A DNA stretch of 64,000 nt from Parietichytrium sp. I65-24A (taxonomy: Eukaryota > Sar > Bigyra > Thraustochytrida > Thraustochytriidae), in NCBI GenBank assembly GCA_012862575.1, contig BLSF01000003.1:868001-932000 (forward strand), written 5' to 3'. The translations under genes were made by a program, and so were the position numbers. The notes beneath the pieces were generated by a model. The model made no database searches, was not told the DNA's origin, and saw nothing but the letters and a program-made list of their open reading frames with translations. Shown in pieces: positions 1 to 8,349 of the stretch (positions are counted from its first letter, which is position 1; the number at the start of each line of letters is the position of its first letter).

Positions 1-1
1 G

Positions 2-958
2 TACGGCGAGGAGCCGCAGGAGGACCTGGAGCGAGGAAATACGGGCGCATCGGCCAGGGCTCAACATGCCGGGGATGATGAGGACGACGATGATGAGGAC
101 GACGACGAGGACGACGACGAGAGTGACAGCGACGACGACGAAGGACTCGAGTCATTCGAGAGCAGGCTAGGAAGATTTTACGCGGCATACGCTCCAGAGA
201 AGGTCTCGGACATGCCCAAGCTCATAGAGAAGACCCAAGGCAAGTGGCAGAACGAGGAAAAGCTCATGTCAGCCCTGGTGCAAAAGTACGGCCCGGAGCC
301 AGAGCGCCCTCGCGCGGCGAAAAAGCAGCCTGCGTCAGCGCCAAAACCACCGCCTTCGCAGGCTTCCATGAAGAGCGAGGGAGAGGATGAGAGCGAGGGC
401 CATCCGCTTTTGCGGCGAGTGGACTACTGCCCGGTGGACGGCATGCCTGCAGAGTATTGTGAATACCTCCCTTCCTTCGCGGAGTGTCTGCCTTGGCTCG
501 TCAACAACTACCCGGACTTGGTATTGACCACAAAGAAGGGCAAGACGGTGATGGAGCATGCAGAGGAAGTAGGCGTGGACGGCTCGACGGACCAGTCGGG
601 CAAATCCAAGCGCGGTGGCGCCGGTCGCCCTAACGCAAAGCTGAAGGGCGGCAAGAAGAGCAACCAGCCGCAGATGGTGACCATCGAACGAACTCAGAGA
701 CAGAAGCGCAAATTCGTGACAAGTGTAATTGGACTCGACACTTTTGGAGTCAAGCTGAAGGACGGCGCGAAGGCGCTGGGCCGCAAGTTCGCTTGCGGAA
801 GTACGGTTAACAAGCTCCCAGATGGAAGGCAGAGTATCGACATCCAAGGAGACTACATGTATGAGATGCCAGACGCTATTCTGGAGCTCTTTTCCGAGGT
901 GACCAAGTCCGGCATATACATGGTCCAGGACGGCAAGAAGGTTCTCGCCTTCCAGTAA
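2..958 (+). CDS. DENR/Tma22-like density-regulated protein, SUI1 domain (5' truncated)
   Basis: The frame is open from the left edge, so the N-terminus is missing; 318 residues are visible. Order: a very acidic Asp/Glu run (about residues 22-52), a short block containing FYAAYAPEKV and ALVQKYGPEP (about 58-100), the DENR signature YCPVDGMPAEYCEYLP followed by AECLPWL (about 140-165), a Lys/Gly-rich linker, and a C-terminal SUI1/eIF1-like domain (about 232-318) ending VLAFQ. DENR acts with MCTS1 in translation reinitiation and recycling of 40S subunits; that role is family knowledge. The usual second cysteine of the N-terminal Cys cluster (CxxC in animals) is Asp here. The FYxxYxPEK block is an extra module compared with animal DENR. 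The next gene on the same strand starts 638 bp downstream. Confidence 0.85.
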   Translation, partial: YGEEPQEDLERGNTGASARAQHAGDDEDDDDEDDDEDDDESDSDDDEGLESFESRLGRFYAAYAPEKVSDMPKLIEKTQGKWQNEEKLMSALVQKYGPEPERPRAAKKQPASAPKPPPSQASMKSEGEDESEGHPLLRRVDYCPVDGMPAEYCEYLPSFAECLPWLVNNYPDLVLTTKKGKTVMEHAEEVGVDGSTDQSGKSKRGGAGRPNAKLKGGKKSNQPQMVTIERTQRQKRKFVTSVIGLDTFGVKLKDGAKALGRKFACGSTVNKLPDGRQSIDIQGDYMYEMPDAILELFSEVTKSGIYMVQDGKKVLAFQ

Positions 959-1595
959 CACAGACAGCAGCTCAAAACCAAAAAGTAAATGAAAAATCAT
1001 GACCTTAACCTTCTATGCGGCAAAGTGGGGAAACCAATAAGCTGGGCAGTGAATTCTACTTCCTTTCACCAAATTACTCTCATTCGCGCAAAAGCCCCAA
1101 CATGTACTATTTCTTCATTGTCGATTGATTGACTGTTTGATTGATTGATTGATTGATTGATCAATCAAAAGATCAATCAAATCAAATTCTCAATCAATCA
1201 ATTAGTAAAGTAAACCAGAGTAGGGTGGTCACCTTCCTCTGAAGACCGCTAGGCCGCGCTTACTGACAGTTGCATTACTGTTACACTTGAACTCAACTTT
1301 TTTCCATTCACCAAATTTCGCAGTTGCAAACCTTTCATGCCAAACACGCACTCACACGCACACACAAACCCACACACACCGACCCACTCCCTCTCTCTCT
1401 GCCCGAGCCCCAACCGAGCCCTCCCAATAACCACGTAGTCCGCCCACGCTTTGCGCGCACTCGCTGTCCGTCTTTGCCGCCATCCGCTCGAGATCCGTCC
1501 CAGCCAAGCTCATCCATCCTCAATCATCCATCAACCATCATCCCAAGCGCAAACGCGAGCAGCTAGCGGCTGGCGGCTGGCAGCTGGCAGCGGGG
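959..1595. other. Intergenic region with TTGATTGA/TCAATCAA tract
   Basis: Noncoding spacer between the DENR-like gene and the IQ-motif gene. It contains the inverted repeat listed separately, then a pyrimidine-rich, CA-rich leader (about 1340-1560) just before the next start codon. No RNA gene was seen. Confidence 0.7.
1120..1203. repeat. Tetranucleotide inverted repeat (TTGA)n/(TCAA)n
   Basis: Five to six TTGA units run directly into TCAA units, giving two complementary arms able to pair as a hairpin. The spacer TCAAAAGATCAATC lies within the second arm. Similar TCAATCAA runs recur in other spacers (near 32939, 39167 and 49547). Confidence 0.75.
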
Positions 1596-3668
1596 ATGGG
1601 CGACGTGGCGGCGCTGGACGCGCGGCTCCGCGCCGCAGAGAGCGAGCTAGTTGAGCAGACGCGCCTGGGAGAGGTGCTAGCGTCGCCAGATCACGCGCTG
1701 CGCTGCGAGCGTCTCTACCGGACCGTCGCCGCTCTGCGCCGCCGTCGCCGCGCGCTGGTACGCGACGCGGACCGTCTGCGTCCGCACACCGTCCCCGCGT
1801 ACGCGTACTCTCATTCGCAGTATTCGCACGCGCACCCGGGAAGGCGCGAGGCGCGCGCACCTCCGCTGCGCCGTCGCGCCACGGGCAGAAGCTGGAAGCC
1901 GGGGAAACAAGCGTCCGAGGACCCTGCCGAGGACACTTTTGCGGAGGACGAGGGCGAGGTCCTGTGGGAGTGGCACGGGCGCGCGCTGCGGGTGGTGCGG
2001 CTGGCGCTGGAACCGGCGGACAGGTACGCGGAGCTGAAACGGCGCGCGGACGCTTTGGAGGCGCGGCTGCAGGAGGTGGTGCGCGGGACGGGGAAGGAGG
2101 AAGATGGAGCGCGGACACCCGTGACACACGTGACGGTGCGCGAGCAGGCGCGGCAGCAGCTGGCAGCCAGGGCTCGCGCGCTGCGGGCCGAGACGGAGCA
2201 CAACAGCGCGGTGTGCGTGCAGTGCGCGTTTCGAGGCAGGCTTGCGCGCGCCCGCATGCGCGAAGCGAGGGCGGCGTTCGTGGAACGCGCGCGGACACAG
2301 GCGGCCACGGCGATCCAGTGCTCGGCGCGCAAGATGCTGGCCAAGAGCATGCTTGCGTCGCGCCGCCGAGACGCCCAAGCCAAGGTACGCCATGGCGCGG
2401 CGGCTACGCTGCAGGCGCATGCGCGGGGCAGGCGAGCGCGTCGCGAGTTTGCGCTGGCCAGGCAGCAGTCTCGCGGTGGCGACGAGGACCCTCGCGTGCG
2501 CGAGGCGGCCGCCACTGTGCTGCAGGCGTGGTGGAGAGGTTGCATGGGGCGAGCAGACATGCGCGCCGCCAGGGCGGAGCTGGCCCGGCGCGTGGAGGAG
2601 ATGTACGCGGTGATACTGCAGTGCGCGTGGAGGTCCAGGTGCGCGTGGAAGGAGCGCGCGAGACTGGAGGAGGAACGAGACGCCGCATACGAGGAAGCCG
2701 CCGCGATTATGGTCCAGGCCGCGTGGAGGGGAAAGCTCGCGAGACGCCGAGTGAAGGAGCTCAGGAGCGAGATGCACAACGTGGAGGAGCAGCAGCGGCA
2801 GATGGACTACGCAGACCGCGTAAGCATGACGTTCTACGCCAAGAAATTTCTGAATGTCAAGCAGAGCGCAGCGGTCGCCATTCAGGCGGCGGCTCGCGGG
2901 TTCCTCGAGCGCAAGAGGCGAAAAGATCTGGAAGAGGATCGAAGGATTGAGCGAATGCTTGAGGCAGAGCGCCTGCGGAGGCTTGCTCTGGAGGAAGAGG
3001 TGATGCAGGAGGAGGAGGAGGAGGAGGAGCACAAGCCCCCATCACCGGTTCGGCTTCCCACGCCACCGCGGCCACCTCAGACGAAAATTGTCTTTGACGA
3101 CACCTTGGAGTTACCAGTAGACAGAGGCGCTTACTCTCGCGGTTATGTGGCTGTGCACATCACCGTGCACGAAGTCAAGCAGCCTTACAAGCTCAAAATA
3201 GAGGCAGAGGAAGTCGCGACCGGCGCAAAGTTCACCAGGGAAATCAACGTCAACGTGTTGGTGGAATTACTCGAGCCCCTTTTCGCCAGCAATCACCCCA
3301 GCCTTTTTCAAGCAGATTCGGGTCCCATCGTCCAGCTCGTTGTCGACGGCAAGCCTCCGCGCCGCAAGTACCTTGTCAACTGGATCTTGCGACGAATGTG
3401 GCTCGATGAAGAGGAAGATGGGGCTATGGAGCTCTGCCTTGGCAGCCTTCTGCCGGAAGAGCAGGCCGAGACTGTGCGGTTGGACAAGTCGCTCACGGCC
3501 GCGCTCCCCCCGAGTTCGCCGCTTGCGCAATCTTCTCGGTCCGAGCGTTTTAATCTTTCGCAGCCCTTGCCGATGTCACAGTCCCTCAGAGGTACGTTGC
3601 AAGTCAAGCCTGCGGGTTCAAAACGTTCCGCCACTCGCGACGCTTATGTGGTACGCTACGCCAATTGA
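1596..3668 (+). CDS. Multi-IQ-motif (calmodulin-binding) protein
   Basis: 690 residues, single exon, ATG start. The N-terminal 200 residues are Arg/Ala-rich with a coiled-coil look. Seven IQ-like motifs follow between about residues 202 and 445, with cores such as VCVQCAFRGRLARARMR, TAIQCSARK, TLQAHARGRRARR, VLQAWWRGCMGR, ILQCAWRSR, IMVQAAWRGKLARR and VAIQAAARGFLERKRR. A Glu run and a Pro-rich linker (about 470-495) lead to a 150-residue C-terminal region of mixed composition (EVATGAKFTREI, KYLVNWILRRMWLDEEE) that I do not recognise. IQ motifs bind calmodulin or EF-hand light chains, so a cytoskeletal or axonemal scaffold is a reasonable inference. No myosin motor or other enzyme domain is present. 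GC content is high in the first 1.3 kb, which creates long meaningless frames on the other strand. Confidence 0.85.
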   Translation: MGDVAALDARLRAAESELVEQTRLGEVLASPDHALRCERLYRTVAALRRRRRALVRDADRLRPHTVPAYAYSHSQYSHAHPGRREARAPPLRRRATGRSWKPGKQASEDPAEDTFAEDEGEVLWEWHGRALRVVRLALEPADRYAELKRRADALEARLQEVVRGTGKEEDGARTPVTHVTVREQARQQLAARARALRAETEHNSAVCVQCAFRGRLARARMREARAAFVERARTQAATAIQCSARKMLAKSMLASRRRDAQAKVRHGAAATLQAHARGRRARREFALARQQSRGGDEDPRVREAAATVLQAWWRGCMGRADMRAARAELARRVEEMYAVILQCAWRSRCAWKERARLEEERDAAYEEAAAIMVQAAWRGKLARRRVKELRSEMHNVEEQQRQMDYADRVSMTFYAKKFLNVKQSAAVAIQAAARGFLERKRRKDLEEDRRIERMLEAERLRRLALEEEVMQEEEEEEEHKPPSPVRLPTPPRPPQTKIVFDDTLELPVDRGAYSRGYVAVHITVHEVKQPYKLKIEAEEVATGAKFTREINVNVLVELLEPLFASNHPSLFQADSGPIVQLVVDGKPPRRKYLVNWILRRMWLDEEEDGAMELCLGSLLPEEQAETVRLDKSLTAALPPSSPLAQSSRSERFNLSQPLPMSQSLRGTLQVKPAGSKRSATRDAYVVRYAN

Positions 3669-5787
3669 TGTCGGCGAGTTCCAGACTCGCCTCTAAGGGC
3701 TCTGCAGCGCCCAGAGTTCCATCGCAAGATATATCCTTCCGTTTTTTATTTGATCGACAGGACCGCCACTGTGGTGTTCAATTGCTTTTATCTTCATTTT
3801 CTTCCTTCACAGTCGATCGCCTGAAGCTCATCTTGTCTCCACCGGGAAACAAACAAACTGCGTCTACATTGCAGAGCTCTCAGGCCTGCTTGCTTTTGGT
3901 TTCACACAAAACGAAATGTATGCTTATTCAAATCCGAAAGCTCAATCCTGTGGCATGCTTCCTCAGGTTTGCCTTTATGGAACCGGCAAAGCAAAAGTAA
4001 CACCCCACAAACATCCACAAACCCCACTACAGCAGGGGTTACAGCTCATGTTTTGCCTTCAAGGAGACTCGAGGTGTCCTAACAGTCCTAACCTCGACAT
4101 AACCTAACCTACCATTAGGGTAGCACTGCTTCCATTCATAACACAATATGTAGTAGTATTATCAAGGGATCAATCAGTAAATACAGTAACCAACTTGTCA
4201 TAGAAATTGGGGAACAAAAAGAGGAGTGTGCCGTAAAGAGAGCCACGAGGATGGCCATGGCAAGATGTGGGAGTAAGTTTTTAAACATAGATGTAGCAAG
4301 ATGCAGGACTCAGCAAGATCTGGCATGATCTAGCTTGTCTAACTTTGAAAGTTGGATCATGTTGGATCCCCAACGAAGCCAACGAGAGAGCGTTACTAGT
4401 CCAATGTAATTATCACGATGTGGTCATGATTGTCGTGATTGTCATGATTCGCGTTGAACTACTGCGAGCAGTGAGGTGAACTAGTACTCAGGACTCAGTG
4501 CTCAGGACCCACTGTCAGTACAAGGACGAAGATATTCTCAATCTTCTCCACGGTCGTCGACCAGAATTCAGTAAACTGCTAAACTGCTCTGTTCCAGGGG
4601 AGATCCCACAAAGCACAATTCTTACTTAAAAGTCAACCCAATCAAAACAAATGAAACCAACTGTGACGACAATAGTTATCGAAAAAAGTGACAGAAAAGA
4701 CAGAGTCAAAAAAGGACAAGAAACAAACCCGCGACTTCAACTGACTAATGAAACAAATCAAGTCTTCTAATTATGCTCTACTCGAGTACCATACAGACAA
4801 GGTAGCCTGCCTGCCTTCCCAGCGATTCCCAGAGCATTCTTTCCTATCCTACCCTCCAAACAAAACGAAAACAGAACAAACACGCGCACACCCACTGACT
4901 GTTTCCACGCATCGCAGTTTCTCTAATAACCCGCTAATGGTCAATAATATTCTCTAGCTTACCGTGCTGATACTCCCAGCCAAATCTTTGCATAGTACCC
5001 TGGCATTACTATGCAAGTCTACCATGAGGCGGTAGTCAGTCGCTTTATGGCAAAGTGAGAATCGCAACGAACGGTGTAATTCCTAGTGGACTTCTACGCA
5101 GTCCTCTTTCGTCCCGCCCGTTATTATGGTTGTAGGTAGAGGAGGGATATGAACCGTGTCGCAGTATTCAGTGCTCATTAGCGGAAGGGACATTTGGCTT
5201 GAGCCACACACCTCCACTCCAACTACTCCCCTAAGCCCTCACTACACCATAAACCTAAGCGGCACCACCTTCTTGGCTTTTGTTGGCTTCCAACACAGGT
5301 CTACCAATTCGCTCCTCACAGAAGCTTACTCACAGCTACGGTCTCACTGGTCTCACTCATTCACTCATTCACTCACTCACTCGTCCCTCACTATTTGCTA
5401 GCCAGCCGCTAGCAGTCGGCCGCCCCCTACTGTTCCTCGTATTCACCAAGTAGCACCCCTGTCTGGAGTATGTGATAGTGAGGGAAATCGAGAGAGAAAA
5501 ACAGAGTGAGAGACAGAGTGCAATCAGTGAGAGCGGCAAATCCCAACAAGGAGCGAGGACGCAGGAGAGGTGCGCGTGCTACTACCTCCTAATACCTCCT
5601 ATCGTTTCAGGTAGTTCCGCGCAGGTGTCCTCGGAGCGTCCGCGGGAGTGAGCGGCGCCGGTGGCAGTTACAAGTCGTCGGCGGAAAGAGCAGGAAGAGC
5701 AGTTGTGTTTCTCTCTCTGTAAGGTTGGCCAGGAGGCCAGGAGACTGGCGGGTTGTGAGGTGTGAGGTTGGCGGGAACCGAAAAAGG
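3669..5787. other. Intergenic region, no gene recognised
   Basis: About 2.1 kb. Only short frames without family resemblance or good composition are present. One short stretch near 4091-4125 (taacctaacc ... ttagggtag) resembles telomere repeat units but is not an array. The last 300 bp are a purine-rich leader for the RING gene. No tRNA-like fold was seen. Confidence 0.6.
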
Positions 5788-8067
5788 ATGAGAGCAGTGC
5801 TTTTGTTGGCGTTGCTGGCGGCGTTGGCGGTCGGGTCAGAGGGCGGCAAGTATTGGAAAGAGCTGGGGAAAGGCGGAAATGAGAAGCCTGCGACAACGAC
5901 GCCGGCAATGGCGTACTGCGACACGCTGGACATTGGGGTGATCTACGGCGGGAGCGATTTGCAAGGCCCAACGAACGATCTGTTCGTGTACGCGTTCGCG
6001 AATGAGACATTTGTTCTCGCGAATGTGAGCGGACCCGTCAGGGCCGCGGCGAACTTGGTCTCCATTGAGGAGCACCAACTTTTGCCCGGCGTGTGCAGGT
6101 TCCTGCTCTATGGCGGGCTTGATGAGAGGGAGGCGAAGAACATTTGGGGTACCTCCGCGGACGTGTGGGCCATCCACGTTCGTCTTTCGGGAGGCAAATA
6201 CATTGTAGATATGGACAAAGTGGATGCATCCCTTCCCATCAACAGTAGCTTCGAAGGCAGATATTCGGCATCTGCTACTGGCTATCAAAACAAAATGTTT
6301 GTCTACGGAGGCATGAAGAGGGCCTCCAACTCTTACACTTATTGGAACGATATTTGGCGGCTCACGCTGTCTGATCCTTCCGATCTCACTCAGATCAGCT
6401 ACACCGGAGTTTGGGAGCGCGTACAGAGCATCGACTCGCAGAATTATTCGAACCGAGTTCGTTGCGGGCAGTCTCGCGACGGGGAGAACTGGTTCATTTC
6501 TGGGGGGGTTAGCGCCATCAAGGACGACCTTCAAAAGGACATCAGCCTCTACGCCAACCCTTCCATCGCCAAGTACAAGCTCTCTTGGTTGGACTCCCTT
6601 GACTCCTCTGACAGTGGCAATTCCGAAAATTACATGGTGATTGTTCCCGAAAGCTCCGAGACTGTGTATCGGTACGACCAGTTCACTGCTCAGCTCGCAA
6701 ATACAATCGTTTTCTACGGCGGCAAGAAGCTCGTTATCGGTGAAGACCGCACAAGTCGCGGGTATCCAGACGCGGATTATGTGTCGATCACCAACTTCGA
6801 TTCGACCTCCAACACGTTGTCGTGCACATCCGGCAACGGCGAGCGGGAGTCGTACTGTGGATTCTCGGAAGAGTTCCCGGGGAATGCAAATCCAGTGGCC
6901 GGACTGCAGCGGCGCGACACTATGGTGGTCTACTCGTATATTCAAAGTGGGACGTTTCAGCTACTGGAGCTGAATCTGACCGTGATGCTCAGCGAGGGAA
7001 ATTCTTCCTATTTCAGCGCCGCGGAATATGATCGCGAGCAAGCGGAGGGGTTCAGCAACACTGCCTTTCGGTCGCTGCAGTACGCGCTTATAGCAGTTTG
7101 TATATTTCTGACGCTTACCTTGGGCGCTCTGTTTCATCAGCGAGCGCGCCACGAGCCCAACTTCGTCTACACTCCTTCCAAGAACAAAGGAGTGACTTTG
7201 GAGGTAATTCGTGGTCTCGAATTTGTAAAGTATGATTCAAAAGGAAACCACGTGCCTACAAAGGTTGTATACAATGAAGATGGGGTGCCAGAAGAGGTCT
7301 GTGAAGCTGATGTAAGCATCAAGCTTGGAAACACCGCTGCTGCCACGGGCACAGATCTGGAAGCTGGTCGCTCGGAGCGTGTTCGAACCTTGAGCACGGT
7401 GGAAGGCGAGACTGATCTCTGTCCAATCTGCCTGCTTGACTTTGAGCAAGACGAGCTTCTGCAGCGTCTTCCTTGTGGGCACCTTTTCCATTCGGACTGT
7501 GTGGAGCCATGGTTACTTAAGAACGCAACTTGCCCGCAGGACAGAATCCATGTGGTCAGCAAGCAAGTTCAAGAAGAGCCATCTGCGGACGAGCATGCCG
7601 AGGAGCAGGACGACGCCGATGAACCCCAGGAAGGCGAAACCTCTCGAAACCAGCATGGTGCGCAGGATCGCGATAACAACAACTCGGAAATGGATAGCGA
7701 CGTTGATGAAGACGACGTTGAAAGGCAGCACTCGCGCAGGACGCCATCATCCTCGGAGAGTCACAATTCGCAGGAACCTTCTCTCCCGAATGTTGATTCG
7801 CAACCGATGGTGAGGCAAAATCCTGGAATTATTCAGAATTTGCAAAATATGATCTCAAGCGGATGGCATTCCGTCGTCGCGCCAAGCCCCGAGAGAAGTC
7901 AATCGCAGACCAGCCGCGCAAGCATCTTTGCATCTGGAAGTCGTCGCAGGTCGAGCCCAGCTCGCGAAACAGCTCTCGCGAACAATGCTGACCTGGAGCT
8001 TGCAGAAATGAGTCTTGCAACGCGCTCAACCGAGCAAAGTGGCCGACCGCGTAATCTCAGCTTGTAA
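5788..8067 (+). CDS. Kelch-repeat, single-pass membrane RING-H2 E3 ligase-like protein (copy A)
   Basis: 759 residues from ATG 5788; this start places a clean signal peptide first (MRAVLLLALLAALAVG). The lumenal part carries kelch-like blades (VIYGGSDLQGPTNDLFVY, LLYGGLDERE, FVYGGMKRAS with YWNDIWRL, FYGGKK). A transmembrane helix lies at about residues 432-450 (YALIAVCIFLTLTLGALF), and a cytosolic RING-H2 at about 545-588 (CPICLLDFEQ, CGHLFHSDC, then CPQD). The eighth zinc ligand, normally Cys, is Asp; RBX1 is known to use Asp there, so the domain may still fold. The Ser/acidic tail has no domain. A likely role is membrane-bound ubiquitin ligation (inference). The gene is tail to tail with a paralogue (8350-10806), 282 bp apart. 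Confidence 0.85.
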   Translation: MRAVLLLALLAALAVGSEGGKYWKELGKGGNEKPATTTPAMAYCDTLDIGVIYGGSDLQGPTNDLFVYAFANETFVLANVSGPVRAAANLVSIEEHQLLPGVCRFLLYGGLDEREAKNIWGTSADVWAIHVRLSGGKYIVDMDKVDASLPINSSFEGRYSASATGYQNKMFVYGGMKRASNSYTYWNDIWRLTLSDPSDLTQISYTGVWERVQSIDSQNYSNRVRCGQSRDGENWFISGGVSAIKDDLQKDISLYANPSIAKYKLSWLDSLDSSDSGNSENYMVIVPESSETVYRYDQFTAQLANTIVFYGGKKLVIGEDRTSRGYPDADYVSITNFDSTSNTLSCTSGNGERESYCGFSEEFPGNANPVAGLQRRDTMVVYSYIQSGTFQLLELNLTVMLSEGNSSYFSAAEYDREQAEGFSNTAFRSLQYALIAVCIFLTLTLGALFHQRARHEPNFVYTPSKNKGVTLEVIRGLEFVKYDSKGNHVPTKVVYNEDGVPEEVCEADVSIKLGNTAAATGTDLEAGRSERVRTLSTVEGETDLCPICLLDFEQDELLQRLPCGHLFHSDCVEPWLLKNATCPQDRIHVVSKQVQEEPSADEHAEEQDDADEPQEGETSRNQHGAQDRDNNNSEMDSDVDEDDVERQHSRRTPSSSESHNSQEPSLPNVDSQPMVRQNPGIIQNLQNMISSGWHSVVAPSPERSQSQTSRASIFASGSRRRSSPARETALANNADLELAEMSLATRSTEQSGRPRNLSL

Positions 8068-8349
8068 ATATCCCTGATGGCTGTTGAGTTGAGTTTTTGC
8101 TTTTAACCTTCTGGGCACTGAACACATAAAATTAATTGTTAAAGCAAAAACGTATTTTGTTGACTTGGTGAGAAACAATTTTTATTTTAAAACTGACGTT
8201 TTCGCAGAGTTGTAACCACATCCCACAGGGGGAGGGAAAGGCGTGTGAACAAAAAATAATGGTTCAAGTTGTAGATCCTACTACTGGTAGATTCAAGAGG
8301 AGGCTTCAAGTCTTAGTCTTCAATGCACTGTGAAGCCTGTCAAAGTAAA

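Noticed and set aside
335-1000. 221-codon frame on the minus strand
   Set aside because: Lies opposite the DENR-like gene; composition is that of an antisense shadow and no domain is visible.
1531-3032. Long minus-strand and alternate plus-strand frames over the IQ gene
   Set aside because: High GC removes stops in all frames; only the IQ frame has recognisable motifs and a 690-residue run.
4091-4125. Telomere-like taacctaacc/ttagggtag
   Set aside because: Only two or three irregular units in mixed orientation; not an array.
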